A DNA stretch of 64,000 nucleotides from Pseudomonas sp. NCCP-436 (GCF_019656335.1 NZ_BPLZ01000018.1:1-64000); one strand, 5' to 3'; positions 1-11,610 are shown, counted from the first letter of the stretch. Numbers and translations are program-made. The notes: generated from the letters alone by a model not told the origin.

Positions 1-335
1 TGCGCTCCGGCTCCTGCGCGGTGAAGTCGCGCTCCAGCAGGTTTTTCACGCCTGCTGGACGGCTACTGGCGACTCTTCCAAAGCCACGTCTCTTACGGCG
101 AGGCCAGCCTTGAATGCGCTCGGCCGCCATCAGGCGAGCAACGCGGTTCAGGCTGACGGTTTCGCCCTCGTCGAGAAGATCCTCGTGCATCCGGGGCGCT
201 CCGATCACGCCACGGCTGTCCTCGTGAATCTCCCGAATGCGCCTCACCAGGCGCGCATTTTCTTGAGCCCGCAGGCTTGGTTCGCGATCCTGCCAGGCGT
301 AATAGCCACTAGCAGAAACCTTCAGGCAGTTAGCA
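1..335 (-). mobile_element. IS3-family transposase OrfB fragment, truncated
   Basis: The leftward frame reads [15 protein letters not shown], then an [15 protein letters not shown] block, then a [17 protein letters not shown] stretch running off the left edge. This is the HTH_21-type N-terminal part of an IS3-family OrfB (DDE transposase); the catalytic core lies outside the window. Recognisable similarity starts near position 335. Just upstream the frame meets a stop at 356-358, and no OrfA is visible to its right. The 5' end of the IS is therefore missing and the copy is probably inactive. The break may mark the boundary of an old insertion or deletion next to guaA. Confidence 0.85.
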
Positions 336-571
336 TGGTCGGGTTGGGTTTCCTCTCAAAAATACCATGCTCAAAAAGCCGCGAATTTCCTATAAAAAAT
401 CCATACAGAACAATGCGTTATATAAACTCAATACCATGAACACACCATCAGAGGCGGCATGGTATCGAGTGCCGAACATGGCATCAGGTTCAAATCGTAC
501 CATCTACCATGCCATAGAAATGAGGTGCTTGGCGATGCGAAAATTTGCCAGACAGTACCAAGCCAAGAATG
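336..571. other. AT-richer gap between IS remnant and guaA, no gene
   Basis: This stretch is visibly richer in A and T than its surroundings. It holds only short open frames without ribosome binding sites, which I do not call. The heptamer TACCATG occurs at 363, 432 and 505. A perfect 9-base inverted repeat pairs GGCATGGTA at 456-464 with TACCATGCC at 505-513. The composition suggests acquired DNA left with the IS, but no function can be assigned. Confidence 0.5.
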
Positions 572-597
572 AAAAAAGCCCGCAATTACGCGGGCTT
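572..597 (-). terminator. Rho-independent terminator of guaBA
   Basis: An 8-base perfect stem, AAGCCCGC at 576-583 and GCGGGCTT at 590-597, encloses a 6-base loop. Read leftward it is followed by a run of six T. It lies about 50 bases past the guaA stop codon, as expected for the end of a leftward guaBA transcript. Confidence 0.85.
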
Positions 598-644
598 AGA
601 GGTATTTTAATGCTCTTTGGTGCCGGTCTATGCCGGACGCGGGA

Positions 645-2222
645 TCATTCCCACTCAATAGTTGCCGGCGGCTTGCTCGACACGTCGTAGGTGACGCGGG
701 AGATGCCTTCGATCTCGTTGATGATGCGACCGCTGACGGTTTCCAGCAGCTCGTAGGGCAGGTGCGCCCAGCGGGCGGTCATGAAGTCTACGGTTTCCAC
801 CGCGCGCAGGGCGACGACCCAGGCGTAGCGGCGACCGTCACCGACCACTCCGACAGATTTCACCGGCTGGAACACTACGAATGCCTGGCTGGTCTTGTGG
901 TACCAGTCGGCCTTGCGCAGTTCTTCGATGAAGATGTGGTCGGCACGGCGCAGCAGATCCGCGTATTCCTTCTTCACCTCGCCGAGGATGCGTACACCGA
1001 GGCCCGGGCCCGGGAATGGATGGCGGTAGACCATGTCATAGGGCAGTCCCAGTTCCAGACCGATCTTGCGCACTTCGTCCTTGAACAGCTCGCGCAGCGG
1101 CTCGATCAGTTTCAGGTTCATCTGCTCCGGCAGACCGCCGACGTTGTGGTGGCTCTTGATCACGTGGGCCTTGCCGCTCTTGGCGCCGGCCGACTCGATC
1201 ACGTCCGGGTAGATGGTGCCCTGAGCGAGGAACTGGATGTTGTCCAGTTTGTTGGCTTCGGCATCGAAAACGTCGATAAAGGTACGGCCGATGATCTTGC
1301 GCTTCTTCTCCGGGTCAGTCTCGCCGGCCAGATTGTCGAGGAACTGTTGCTCGGCGTTGACGCGAATTACTTTGACGCCCATGTTCTCGGCGAACATGGC
1401 CATGACCTGGTCGCCTTCGTTCAGGCGCAGCAGGCCGTTGTCGACGAATACGCAGGTCAGTTGCTCACCGATGGCCTTGTGCAGCAGCGCTGCCACCACC
1501 GAGGAGTCCACGCCGCCGGACAGCCCCAGCAACACGTTGGCGTCGCCAACCTGGGCTCGGATCGCGGCTACCGCGTCCTCGACGATGTTGGCCGGAGTCC
1601 ACAGGGCTTCACAACCGGCGATTTCCAGCACGAAGCGCGACAGGATACGGCCGCCCTGCTTGGTGTGGGTCACTTCCGGGTGGAACTGCACGCCGTAGTA
1701 GCGGCGGCAGTCATCACTCATGGCGGCGATCGGACAGCTCGGGGTGCTGGCCAGGATACTGAAACCTTCCGGCAGGCGGGTCACCTTGTCGCCGTGGCTC
1801 ATCCACACGTCCAGGCCCAGCAGACCATCGGCGTCCACGTGATCCTCAATGCCATCGAGCAGTTGGCTTTTGCCGACCACGTCGACCCGGGCATAGCCAA
1901 ATTCACGCAGATCCGAGCCTTCCACCTTACCGCCGAGTTGCTCGGCCATGGTTTGCATGCCGTAGCAGATACCCAGCACCGGCACACCGAGGTCGAACAC
2001 TGCCTGCGGCGCACGTGGACTGCCCGATTCATGTACCGACTCCGGACCGCCGGCGAGAATGATGCCGCGCGGGGCGAAGGCGCGGATGTCCTCGTCGCTC
2101 ATGTCCCAGGGGTGCAGTTCGCAGTAAACGCCGATCTCGCGCACGCGCCGGGCAATCAGTTGGGTGTACTGGGAACCGAAGTCCAGAATCAGGATTCGGT
2201 GAGCGTGAATGTCGTGGGCCAT
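645..2222 (-). CDS. guaA: GMP synthase (glutamine-hydrolysing)
   Basis: This 525-residue protein has the usual full length. It converts XMP to GMP with glutamine and ATP in the cytoplasm, the last step of guanylate synthesis. The N-terminal class I glutamine amidotransferase domain shows the nucleophile Cys86 in GICYGMQ and the FHPEVTH histidine block. The middle ATP pyrophosphatase domain carries the P-loop LSGGVDSSV, and the C-terminal dimerisation domain ends PPATIEWE. It follows guaB by 75 bases in the same direction, so the two are probably one operon ending at the hairpin at 572-597. Nothing unusual is seen. Confidence 0.98.
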   Translation of the reverse strand: MAHDIHAHRILILDFGSQYTQLIARRVREIGVYCELHPWDMSDEDIRAFAPRGIILAGGPESVHESGSPRAPQAVFDLGVPVLGICYGMQTMAEQLGGKVEGSDLREFGYARVDVVGKSQLLDGIEDHVDADGLLGLDVWMSHGDKVTRLPEGFSILASTPSCPIAAMSDDCRRYYGVQFHPEVTHTKQGGRILSRFVLEIAGCEALWTPANIVEDAVAAIRAQVGDANVLLGLSGGVDSSVVAALLHKAIGEQLTCVFVDNGLLRLNEGDQVMAMFAENMGVKVIRVNAEQQFLDNLAGETDPEKKRKIIGRTFIDVFDAEANKLDNIQFLAQGTIYPDVIESAGAKSGKAHVIKSHHNVGGLPEQMNLKLIEPLRELFKDEVRKIGLELGLPYDMVYRHPFPGPGLGVRILGEVKKEYADLLRRADHIFIEELRKADWYHKTSQAFVVFQPVKSVGVVGDGRRYAWVVALRAVETVDFMTARWAHLPYELLETVSGRIINEIEGISRVTYDVSSKPPATIEWE

Positions 2223-2297
2223 GGCCGTCTCTCGTAGGTATTCACAAATGACACGGGGCTGATCGAACAGCCCCGTAATTCACAACATGGCGTCGAA

Positions 2298-3831
<1,534 letters not shown>

Positions 3832-3889
3832 CGCAATTGCAGTCGTCGGCCAGCATTCTCCTGCCAACCTGGCGCCATCAAGAACCGGG

Positions 3890-4444
3890 CTATAGCGGCT
3901 GTTCGATCACCACCTGGCGCACGGCAAAACCCAGTCGTTCGGCGAAGGCTTCAACGAAGGCCGGACGCAAGCCGGCCTCAACCCAGCCGTTGAAGATGAA
4001 GCCCAGATTGGAAAAGCCGCAGGGCTGGAGAAACAGAAAGCCGTTGATATCGTCCTCGAAGCCGCACTCCGGGCAGCAGAACACATCTGTCTCCCCCGGA
4101 AACCATTCCTCCAGGCTGGCAAACAGCGGCACGCCGATTTCCTGACGGCATTCGGGACAGCCCGCTTCCTCGAGAAAGTCGCCCGTAGGTACATAGATGC
4201 AACGCCCAGAGATCACTTCCAGACCGTTGTAGCGCTGCCCGTAGGGCAGTAGATCAGGACGTTCGGCGATACGCCGGGCAGCGGGGCCGATGGCATAAGC
4301 CATGCCCCGGCCGCCAAAGCCACAGGTGGTGGGCAGCGCTTCGACAATCTGCTGACGCACCAGCCAGGCCAGCAGCGACTGGGCCTTGCTTTCATGGGCA
4401 GGCACGGTGGAAATCTGCGGAACGAGGATCAACTGGGAAGGCAT
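3890..4444 (-). CDS. Conserved hypothetical protein with zinc-ribbon-like Cys pairs
   Basis: This 184-residue soluble protein matches no function I can name. The first plausible start is ATG at 4442-4444 (MPSQLILVPQ); upstream in-frame codons look non-coding and no strong ribosome site is visible. Two CPEC motifs, in GCPECRQE and FCCPECGFED, suggest a zinc ribbon near residues 95-130. It lies between guaB and the PACE efflux gene, all leftward, but 68 bases separate it from the latter. It could be a metal-stabilised accessory or binding protein; this is inference from the cysteines only. Confidence 0.65.
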   Translation of the reverse strand: MPSQLILVPQISTVPAHESKAQSLLAWLVRQQIVEALPTTCGFGGRGMAYAIGPAARRIAERPDLLPYGQRYNGLEVISGRCIYVPTGDFLEEAGCPECRQEIGVPLFASLEEWFPGETDVFCCPECGFEDDINGFLFLQPCGFSNLGFIFNGWVEAGLRPAFVEAFAERLGFAVRQVVIEQPL

Positions 4445-4512
4445 AGTGGGGCCGTTACTTGGCAAAGCCGGCAGCATAGAGCCTGCCGCCGGCAAATCAA
4501 GCCTGCCAGAGC

Positions 4513-4968
4513 TCAGCCGAGAGTTACCGGCAACGCCTGCCGCCGCGTCATGATGCGCTCGCGAACCAGGTCGTAAAGCCAGTTGAACCCTATCGTATAA
4601 GGCAGGAAGAACAGGATCAGGCCAATATCCAGCAGCAGCGCCTCCCACAGACCTACCGACAGCCACCAGGCCGCCAGCGGCACTACGGCCAGAATCAACC
4701 CCGCCTCGAACAGCAGCGCATGTGCTATGCGCACCAGCAGACCGCGCTCAAAGCCCATACGCGCCTGAGCACGGTCAAACAGATAGTTGAAGAGCATGTT
4801 CCACAGCATGGCGATGGTCGAGAACATCAGCGCCAATACTCCCAGGTGAAAAACCGGCTTGTCCAGGAACAGCAACATGCCGGGCACGATAATGGCGATA
4901 GCCAGCGACTCAAAGGCCAGCGCATGGCCGATGCGTTCGATAAGTGAGCGCTCGATGGCGGTTTTCAT
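4513..4968 (-). CDS. PACE-family proton-coupled efflux transporter
   Basis: This 151-residue membrane protein consists of two tandem bacterial transmembrane pair domains, the architecture of the AceI / PACE family that exports biocides such as chlorhexidine or short-chain diamines. Both repeats show the family signature: RIGHALAFE ... WNMLFNYLFD in the first and RIAHALLFE ... FNWLYDLVRE in the second. Four hydrophobic helices are evident. A LysR gene is transcribed divergently 89 bases away, as in the AceI-AceR arrangement of Acinetobacter, so induction by a substrate is likely. The actual substrate cannot be read from sequence. Confidence 0.9.
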   Translation of the reverse strand: MKTAIERSLIERIGHALAFESLAIAIIVPGMLLFLDKPVFHLGVLALMFSTIAMLWNMLFNYLFDRAQARMGFERGLLVRIAHALLFEAGLILAVVPLAAWWLSVGLWEALLLDIGLILFFLPYTIGFNWLYDLVRERIMTRRQALPVTLG

Positions 4969-5057
4969 TACACAACCTCATGTAGACATTTGATCTGAGC
5001 GCCATGATCATCGATTAAAAGGTTAGAAACCAATTAACAGCCATCGGCCAAATCGAT

Positions 5058-5954
5058 ATGAATATTTCTCCTGAAGCTCTGCTTGCCTTTACTCATGCAG
5101 CCCATTGCGGTTCTTTCAGCGCGGCGGCCAGACGCCTGGGCAAACGCCAGTCGACCGTCAGCGAGACGGTTGCCCGCCTTGAACTGGATCTGGGTGTCGA
5201 GCTGTTCGTTCGCGGCGCCCGGCAACTGCAGCTAACCGAGGCCGGAAGCAGCCTGCTGAGTCGCGCCGAAGCCGTGCTCGAGGCCAGCGATCGGCTGGTG
5301 CGCCATGCCGTGCAACTGGCGCAAGGCCATGAAGCGAGCCTGACCCTGGCATTTTCCGACAGCTACCAGTCGCACCAGTACGAAGCCTGCTTCGCCGAGC
5401 TGGATCGGCGCTTTCCCGAACTGAATTTCGAGTGCGTGATTGCCGAGCATGCGGACATTCTCGATCTACTCGACCAAGGCCGTGTGCAACTGGGCCTGAC
5501 AGCCGCGCAGGCCAGCTATCCGGCGCATCTGGCCCACCGGCCGCTGCCCGGATTCGGCGAATTCGCTCTCTTTGCCGCCAGGCAGCATCCGCTGGCAAAC
5601 CTCACGGTTGTGCGTCACGAGGATCTTGCCGAACACCGCGCGTTGCGCCTGAGCAGCGTCAGCCGCAATGCCCTGCCCGACGACCTGCTGCCGAATACCA
5701 GCGGACGCTGCTGGTCGGCTCCGGACTATCTAATGCTGCTGGAGATGGCCGAACTGGGCTATGGCTGGACGGCACTGCCCCGCCACCTGGTTCAGAATTA
5801 CGGGCGCCAGCGCCTGGTGGAGCTGCAACTGCCGGGCTGGCCGCGGCGCGTGCAGGTCGATGCACTCTGGTCGCGGCAACGGCCGTTGGGGCCTATTGCC
5901 GCCTGGTTGCTGGAACACCTGAGCGAACACGGCAGTCGCCCTGCCTGGACATAG
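5058..5954 (+). CDS. LysR-family regulator next to PACE efflux gene
   Basis: This 298-residue protein has an N-terminal winged HTH ([20 protein letters not shown] ... [13 protein letters not shown]) and a C-terminal substrate-binding-like effector domain. Its position, divergent from the PACE pump, suggests it controls that gene and itself, as LysR regulators commonly do. The stop lies only 8 bases before xseA, but the regulator is probably transcribed from the shared intergenic region. The family is certain; the target is inferred from position. Confidence 0.9.
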   Translation: MNISPEALLAFTHAAHCGSFSAAARRLGKRQSTVSETVARLELDLGVELFVRGARQLQLTEAGSSLLSRAEAVLEASDRLVRHAVQLAQGHEASLTLAFSDSYQSHQYEACFAELDRRFPELNFECVIAEHADILDLLDQGRVQLGLTAAQASYPAHLAHRPLPGFGEFALFAARQHPLANLTVVRHEDLAEHRALRLSSVSRNALPDDLLPNTSGRCWSAPDYLMLLEMAELGYGWTALPRHLVQNYGRQRLVELQLPGWPRRVQVDALWSRQRPLGPIAAWLLEHLSEHGSRPAWT

Positions 5955-5962
5955 GCCCTATC

Positions 5963-7351
5963 ATGCGCGGCATGTACGACGATCCCTTCAAGCGCCTGAA
6001 CCTCGACTGCGAGGTACTCAGCGTCAGCCAGCTCAACAACCGCGCTCGCCTGCTGCTGGAGGACGTGTTCTCCAGTATCTGGGTGGAAGGCGAAATCTCC
6101 AATCTGGCCCGCCCTGCTTCCGGGCATGTCTACTTTACTCTCAAGGACAGCCAGGCTCAGGTGCGCTGCGCCCTGTTCCGCCAGAATGCTGCGCGTGTTC
6201 GCCAAGTACTGCGCGACGGCCTGGCCGTGAAAGTACGCGGCAAGGTCTCGCTGTTCGAGGGGCGTGGCGACTACCAACTGATCCTCGATACGCTTGAGCC
6301 AGCCGGCGATGGCGCCCTGCGCCTGGCCTTCGAAGCACTGAAGGAAAAACTCGGCGCCGAAGGCCTGTTCGCCGCCGAGCGCAAGCGCCCGCTGCCACGT
6401 CATCCGCAGCGCATCGGCATCGTTACCTCGCCCACCGGAGCGGTAATCCGCGACATCATCAGCGTATTCCGCCGCCGTGCGCCGCAGGTGGAGCTGAACC
6501 TGATCCCCACCGCTGTGCAGGGGAATGAGGCCATTGCCCAGATCGTCCGAGCCCTGCAGCTGGCCGACGCACGCGGCTTCGACGCGCTGATCCTGGCCCG
6601 TGGCGGTGGCTCGCTGGAAGATCTCTGGTGCTTCAACGAGGAAGCCGTAGCCCGTGCCGTGGCAGCCTGCAGCACGCCCATCATCAGCGCGGTTGGCCAC
6701 GAGACCGACATATCGATCAGCGACTTTGTTGCCGACGTACGCGCTCCGACTCCATCGGCCGCCGCAGAGCTGCTGGCACCGGATAGCGGCGAACTGCTAC
6801 AGCGCCTGCATACCCTGCAGCGCCGTCTGATGTTGCAGATGCAGGGCCGCCTGGCACGCGAGCATCTGCGTCTGGAAGGCATCAGCCGGCGCCTGCGTCA
6901 CCCCGGCGAGCGTCTGCGCCAGCAGGCGCAGCGCCTCGACGAACTGGACATGCGCCTGCGCCGCGCAGCCCGCCTGCGGTTGCAGCAGCAGCACGAACGC
7001 CTGGCACGCCTCGACACCCGCCTGGCAGCTCAGCACCCTGGTCGCACCCTGCACCTGCTGCGTCAGCGCCTCGATAGCCTGGCCGAGCGCCTGCCCCGGG
7101 CAATCCAGGGACAGTTGCGCAGCCAGCACCAGCAACTGGGCGCACTGGCGGCACAACTGCAAATCGTCAGTCCACTGGCTACCCTTGGCCGGGGCTACAG
7201 CATCCTGCTCGACGAACGTGGCCAGGCCTTGCGCAGCGCCGCCCAGACCGAACCGGGCCAGCGACTGAAGGCACGCCTGAGCGAAGGTGTGCTGGATGTG
7301 CGGGTCGAAGACAACCATCTGCAACCGGCGACCCTGTCGCTGCTGGACTGA
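5963..7351 (+). CDS. xseA: Exodeoxyribonuclease VII large subunit
   Basis: This 462-residue protein is the large subunit of the ssDNA-degrading exonuclease VII. The N-terminal OB-fold carries [16 protein letters not shown] and [25 protein letters not shown] sequence. The catalytic core has [14 protein letters not shown] and [16 protein letters not shown], followed by a long Arg/Gln-rich coiled coil and a C-terminal [10 protein letters not shown] segment. ATG 5963 is used; ATG 5972 (MYDDPFKRL) is equally possible and matches the length of other Pseudomonas XseA. Neither has a convincing Shine-Dalgarno. The small subunit xseB is not nearby. Confidence 0.95.
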   Translation: MRGMYDDPFKRLNLDCEVLSVSQLNNRARLLLEDVFSSIWVEGEISNLARPASGHVYFTLKDSQAQVRCALFRQNAARVRQVLRDGLAVKVRGKVSLFEGRGDYQLILDTLEPAGDGALRLAFEALKEKLGAEGLFAAERKRPLPRHPQRIGIVTSPTGAVIRDIISVFRRRAPQVELNLIPTAVQGNEAIAQIVRALQLADARGFDALILARGGGSLEDLWCFNEEAVARAVAACSTPIISAVGHETDISISDFVADVRAPTPSAAAELLAPDSGELLQRLHTLQRRLMLQMQGRLAREHLRLEGISRRLRHPGERLRQQAQRLDELDMRLRRAARLRLQQQHERLARLDTRLAAQHPGRTLHLLRQRLDSLAERLPRAIQGQLRSQHQQLGALAAQLQIVSPLATLGRGYSILLDERGQALRSAAQTEPGQRLKARLSEGVLDVRVEDNHLQPATLSLLD

Positions 7352-7357
7352 AAAACG

Positions 7358-8200
7358 ATGCCCAAGTCTAACCGTAGTCATCTGTTCACCGGCCTGCTGG
7401 CCCTGCTCCTCAGTCTTCCGGTTCACGCCGAAGGCTTCATCACCCGCCTGCTGAACAAACCGGTGCCAGGCGGCGTGGCAGTGATCGATCTGGGCAATCC
7501 ACAACAGCCGCCCAAGGTTCGCTACCAGGGCAAACCGGTGCTCACTGTGCATGAGGATGGTCAGCGCTGGATCGCCATCGTCGGCCTTGCGCTAAGCGTA
7601 AAACCTGGCCGCCAACAGATCGAACTGGACGACGGCCGCACACTGCCCTTCGAGGTTGGTACCCGGCATTACGCCGAGCAACGCATCACCCTGAAGAACC
7701 AGCAGCAGGTCACGCCCAATGCCGATAACCTCAAGCGCATCGAACGTGAGCTGGCCGAGCAGACCCGCGCCTACCAGCGCTTCAGCGCCCGCCAGCCGAG
7801 CAATCTGTTGTTCGAAAAGCCGGTCAACGGGCCACTGTCCAGTCCCTTCGGCTTGCGTCGTTTCTTCAACGGTGAAGAACGCAACCCGCACTCCGGGCTG
7901 GATTTCGCCGCCAATCGCGGTACTCCGATCAAGGCGCCGGCCGCCGGCGAGGTGATCCTGGTCGGTGACTACTTTTTCAACGGCAAGACAGTGTTCCTGG
8001 ATCACGGTCAGGGGCTGATCAGCATGTTCTGCCATCTCTCGGAGATTGATGTGAAACCGGGCCAGCAGATTCCCCGCGGTGGTCACATCGGCAAGGTCGG
8101 CGCCACCGGCCGCGCCACCGGGCCACATCTACACTGGAACGTCAGCCTCAACGACGCCCGCGTCGACCCGTCGATCTTTATCGGCGCCTTCAAGCCCTGA
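7358..8200 (+). CDS. Periplasmic M23 (LytM-type) peptidase
   Basis: This 280-residue protein begins with a signal peptide (TGLLALLLSLPVHAEG, cleavage near residue 25) and ends in an M23 metallopeptidase domain. Zinc-site motifs are present: HSGLD (HxxxD) near residue 180 and GPHLHW (HxH) near residue 255. An intact site suggests real peptidoglycan endopeptidase activity rather than a degenerate amidase activator. It starts 6 bases after xseA and is probably cotranscribed with it. The physiological substrate is not deducible. Confidence 0.92.
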   Translation: MPKSNRSHLFTGLLALLLSLPVHAEGFITRLLNKPVPGGVAVIDLGNPQQPPKVRYQGKPVLTVHEDGQRWIAIVGLALSVKPGRQQIELDDGRTLPFEVGTRHYAEQRITLKNQQQVTPNADNLKRIERELAEQTRAYQRFSARQPSNLLFEKPVNGPLSSPFGLRRFFNGEERNPHSGLDFAANRGTPIKAPAAGEVILVGDYFFNGKTVFLDHGQGLISMFCHLSEIDVKPGQQIPRGGHIGKVGATGRATGPHLHWNVSLNDARVDPSIFIGAFKP

Positions 8201-8308
8201 ATCAGCGATATTTGGGCGCAGACGGCAACTTTGCTAAGGTCTGCCGCTCTGAAAGCGGGGAAGCCCGCCTTCCCTAACGCTTAAATCAATTCCGTTGCGG
8301 AGTCGGAA

Positions 8309-9559
8309 ATGCCGAACGAGCTCACCCATTGGACGAACTGGCTGAACGAACAGCCGGAACTGCTCACCTTTAGCGCCAGCCTGGCGCTGATCATTGCCGC
8401 CTGGCTGTCGAACTGGATCGTCAAGCGCATCCTGGTACGTGCCATCTACCGCCTGGTTGGCGCCACCACTCTGGGGCGTCACGGCCAGATCAAGGAAAGC
8501 GGCATTATCAAACGCCTGTCCAATATCGTCCCGGCACTGGTGCTGTCGGCTGGCGTGATGCTGGTGCCGGGCATGCCGAAAACAGTGGTCACTATCACCC
8601 ACAATGTCTGCAGCGCCTTCATCATCCTGACCATCGCGCTGGCTATCGGCGCCCTGCTGGACATCCTCAACACGCTCTACCAGCGTCGCCAGAATGCCCA
8701 TCTCAAGCCCATCAAGGGCTACCTGCAGGTGGTCAAGATCGCCCTGTTCGCCATTGCTGCGATCCTCATGGTGGCTACTCTGATCGACCGCTCGCCGCTG
8801 ATCCTGCTGTCCGGCCTCGGTGCCATGGCTGCGGTGCTGATGCTGATCTTCCAGGACACCCTGCTGTCGCTGGTAGCCAGCGTGCAGATTTCCTCCAGCG
8901 ACATCATCCGCGTCGGTGACTGGGTGGAAATGCCGCAACTCAATGCCGATGGCGACGTGATCGACATCGCCCTGCACACGGTCAAGGTGCAGAACTGGGA
9001 CAAGACCATCACCACCATCCCGACCAAACGCTTCATCACCGACCCGTTCAAGAACTGGCGCGGAATGCAGGAATCCGGTGGCCGGCGGATCAAGCGTGCG
9101 CTGTATCTGGATCAAACCAGCGTACATTTCCTCTGTGACGAGGAAATCGCCCGCCTGCGCCGTTTCATGCTGCTCGACGACTACCTCGACCGTAAGGATC
9201 AGGAGCTGCGAGACTGGAATGCCCGGCTGGCCGAGCACGGCAAGGAGCCGGTCAATACCCGACGCATCACCAACATCGGCAGCTTCCGTGCCTATGTCGA
9301 GCATTACCTGCGCAACAGTCCCAACATCCATCAAGACATGACGCTACTGGTACGCCAGCTCAGCCCAACGGCTGACGGCCTGCCGCTGGAGATCTATTGC
9401 TTCACCAACACCGTGGCGTGGAATGCCTACGAAAGCATCCAGTCAGACATCTTCGACCACCTGCTCGCTATCCTTCCGGAATTTGGCCTGCGCGTGTTCC
9501 AGCACCCGAGCGGTGCCGATATGCGCGAACTACGCCTGCCTGTCGCCGAGTCGCACTGA
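8309..9559 (+). CDS. MscS-family mechanosensitive channel, YbdG-like
   Basis: This 416-residue protein matches the length of E. coli YbdG (miniconductance channel MscM). Five hydrophobic segments lie in residues 25-190, followed by the MscS beta domain (SSDIIRVGDWVEMPQLNADG) and the conserved PTKRF/FKNWRGM region typical of the YbdG branch. It probably sits in the inner membrane and opens on hypo-osmotic shock. It lies 108 bases after the peptidase gene, with GC-rich hairpins between, so it may have its own promoter. Confidence 0.9.
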   Translation: MPNELTHWTNWLNEQPELLTFSASLALIIAAWLSNWIVKRILVRAIYRLVGATTLGRHGQIKESGIIKRLSNIVPALVLSAGVMLVPGMPKTVVTITHNVCSAFIILTIALAIGALLDILNTLYQRRQNAHLKPIKGYLQVVKIALFAIAAILMVATLIDRSPLILLSGLGAMAAVLMLIFQDTLLSLVASVQISSSDIIRVGDWVEMPQLNADGDVIDIALHTVKVQNWDKTITTIPTKRFITDPFKNWRGMQESGGRRIKRALYLDQTSVHFLCDEEIARLRRFMLLDDYLDRKDQELRDWNARLAEHGKEPVNTRRITNIGSFRAYVEHYLRNSPNIHQDMTLLVRQLSPTADGLPLEIYCFTNTVAWNAYESIQSDIFDHLLAILPEFGLRVFQHPSGADMRELRLPVAESH

Positions 9560-9716
9560 AGCCCTGCCTGCCGCAGCCCGAGCCGGGCTGCGGCGCGGAG
9601 GTTGCTGTGCCTCCAGCAATAAATCGTAAAAAACCTCGCCCCCAGAGCAAACTCTCGCCAAGTTAACGCTTTATACGCAATTAACACGCGTTTTTTGCAA
9701 GCGTATTGCCATCTTT

Positions 9717-9816
9717 AACCCTGGTAAGTAGGGTTGTCAGCATGCACACGCCTCATTCCCTCCTGTTACGGCAACACAGTTGCCTGCAACTGGTTGCCCA
9801 GCGACTGCGTAGCTGA
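9717..9816 (+). promoter_or_regulatory. Candidate leuA leader region with hairpin and short ORF
   Basis: A hairpin (AACCCT 9717-9722 / AGGGTT 9730-9735) precedes a 24-codon open frame at 9742-9816 starting MHTPHSLLLRQ. Six of its 24 codons are leucine, including three in a row (CTC CTG TTA), the last a rare codon in this GC-rich genome. It ends 71 bases before leuA. This resembles a translated leader peptide controlling a biosynthetic gene. I see no intrinsic terminator with a T-run between it and leuA, so control could be Rho-dependent or translational. The Shine-Dalgarno is weak. The rest of 9560-9887 holds no other gene. Confidence 0.45.
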
Positions 9817-9887
9817 TCGCCACGCCTCTCGCTCGTTAGCCTGATCGCCAGCGCCACAAGCCTGGCAGTACAAAGGACACATAGATC

Positions 9888-11558
9888 ATGACCATGCTCA
9901 AAGACCCGTCGAAGAAATACCGCCCCTTTACCCCAATCCAGCTCCCGGATCGCACCTGGCCGGACAAAATCATCGACAAGGCGCCAATCTGGCTGTCGAC
10001 CGACCTGCGCGATGGCAACCAGTCGCTGATCGAGCCGATGGATGCCGAGAAGAAAATGCGCTTCTTCAAGTGTCTGGTGGCAGTGGGTCTGAAAGAAATC
10101 GAAGTGGGCTTTCCGTCTGCCTCGCAGACCGACTTCGACTTCGTCCGCGAGCTGATCGAGGGCGGTCACATTCCGGATGACGTGACCATTCAGGTGCTGA
10201 CCCAGGCCCGCGACGACCTGATCGAACGTACCTTTGAATCGCTCAAAGGCGCCAAGAAGGCCATCGTCCACTACTACAACGCCTGCGCCCCGGCCTTTCG
10301 CAAGATCGTCTTCAACCAGGACAAGGCTGGCGTGAAAGCCATTGCCGTGGCCGCCGGCAAGACCATTAAGCGCCTCGCTGAAGCAGCGCAGGAAACCCAG
10401 TGGGGGTTCGAGTACTCGCCTGAAGTATTCAGCAGCACCGAGACCGACTTCGCCGTCGAAGTGTGCAACGCGGTGATCGACGTGTTCCAGCCGACCCCGG
10501 CCAACAAGTTGATCCTCAATCTGCCGGCCACTATCGAGTGCGCCACGCCGAACAACTATGCCGACCAGGTGGAATGGTTCGGTCGCCACATCAACAAGCG
10601 CGACAGCGTGCTGATCAGCGTGCACACCCACAACGACCGAGGCACTGGCGTGGCCGCTTCCGAGCTGGCTGTGATGGCCGGTGCCGACCGCGTGGAAGGC
10701 TGCCTGTTCGGTAACGGCGAGAGGACCGGCAACGTCTGCCTGGTGACTCTGGCCTTGAACCTCTACACCCAGGGTGTGGATCCGCAGCTGGACTTCTCCG
10801 ACATCGATGCGGTGCGCAAAGTTGTTGAAGAGTGCAACCAGATTCCGGTCCATCCGCGCCATCCGTATGTCGGTGATCTGGTCCACACCGCCTTCTCCGG
10901 CTCGCACCAGGACGCCATCCGCAAGGGCTTCGCCCAGCAGAAGCCGGACGCGATCTGGGAAGTGCCGTACCTGCCAATCGACCCGGCCGATATCGGCCGC
11001 GACTACGAAGCGGTAATTCGCGTCAACAGCCAGTCCGGCAAGGGGGGCATCACCTTCCTGCTGGAGCAGGAATACGGCATCAGCCTGCCACGCCGCATGC
11101 AGATCGAGTTCAGCCAGGTAGTACAGCGTGAAACCGATCGTCTCGGCCTGGAAATGACCGCACAGCAGATCTATGCCCTGCTTGAGAGCGAGTACCTGCA
11201 GGCCGACGCGCCCTACGCGCTGAAAAGCCATCGCCTCCAGGAAGAGAACGGCACCAGTGCCGTTGATGTGGAAGTAGTTGAAAACGGCGAGAACCGCCAC
11301 TGGCGCGGCATCGGCAAGGGGCCGCTGGAGGCGCTGGCAGCGGCTCTGCCGGTTTCGGTCGAGGTGATGGACTACAGCGAGCATGCCATCGGCGCCGGTA
11401 CCAATGCCAAGGCAGCAGCCTACATTGAGCTGCGTGTCAACGGCGGCCGCGCTCTGCACGGTATCGGCATTGACGAGAACCTGACCACGGCCAGTTTCCG
11501 CGCTCTCTTCAGTGCCCTGAACCGCGCCCTGAGCCAGGCCGATTCGCAAGCAGCCTGA
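9888..11558 (+). CDS. leuA: 2-isopropylmalate synthase
   Basis: This 556-residue protein condenses acetyl-CoA with 2-oxoisovalerate, the first committed step to leucine. The HMGL-like TIM barrel shows [13 protein letters not shown] (metal/substrate site), the [16 protein letters not shown] His pair ([12 protein letters not shown]) and [13 protein letters not shown]. The C-terminal about 120 residues form the LeuA regulatory domain for leucine feedback. ATG 9888 follows AAAGGA by 10 bases; ATG 9894 is an alternative. The gene stands alone, ends at a strong hairpin, and has a possible Leu-rich leader ORF upstream. Confidence 0.97.
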   Translation: MTMLKDPSKKYRPFTPIQLPDRTWPDKIIDKAPIWLSTDLRDGNQSLIEPMDAEKKMRFFKCLVAVGLKEIEVGFPSASQTDFDFVRELIEGGHIPDDVTIQVLTQARDDLIERTFESLKGAKKAIVHYYNACAPAFRKIVFNQDKAGVKAIAVAAGKTIKRLAEAAQETQWGFEYSPEVFSSTETDFAVEVCNAVIDVFQPTPANKLILNLPATIECATPNNYADQVEWFGRHINKRDSVLISVHTHNDRGTGVAASELAVMAGADRVEGCLFGNGERTGNVCLVTLALNLYTQGVDPQLDFSDIDAVRKVVEECNQIPVHPRHPYVGDLVHTAFSGSHQDAIRKGFAQQKPDAIWEVPYLPIDPADIGRDYEAVIRVNSQSGKGGITFLLEQEYGISLPRRMQIEFSQVVQRETDRLGLEMTAQQIYALLESEYLQADAPYALKSHRLQEENGTSAVDVEVVENGENRHWRGIGKGPLEALAAALPVSVEVMDYSEHAIGAGTNAKAAAYIELRVNGGRALHGIGIDENLTTASFRALFSALNRALSQADSQAA

Positions 11559-11577
11559 TCCTCTTCCGCAAGGACAC

Positions 11578-11610
11578 AGTAAAACGCCGGGCAATGCCCG
11601 GCGTTTTACT
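11578..11610. terminator. Bidirectional terminator after leuA
   Basis: A perfect 15-base stem, beginning AGTAAAACGCCGGGC and closing GCCCGGCGTTTTACT, surrounds a 3-base loop. The symmetrical A and T runs let it act in both directions. It lies between convergent leuA and the leftward omega-amidase gene. Confidence 0.9.

Noticed and set aside
630..2237. 535-codon rightward open frame antisense to guaA
   Set aside because: It is a shadow of guaA caused by GC-rich third codon positions; no domain or ribosome site, while guaA on the other strand is complete.
5432..5962. xseA extended upstream to 5432
   Set aside because: The extension runs through the LysR gene in another frame and reads as non-protein-like Arg/Ala-rich sequence.
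8256..8269. GCGGG/CCCGC hairpin before the YbdG-like gene as a terminator
   Set aside because: No T-run follows, and short GC stems are common by chance here.
9753..11594. 613-codon leftward open frame antisense to leuA
   Set aside because: Mirror of leuA; the translated sequence is His/Gln/Val-rich without domains.
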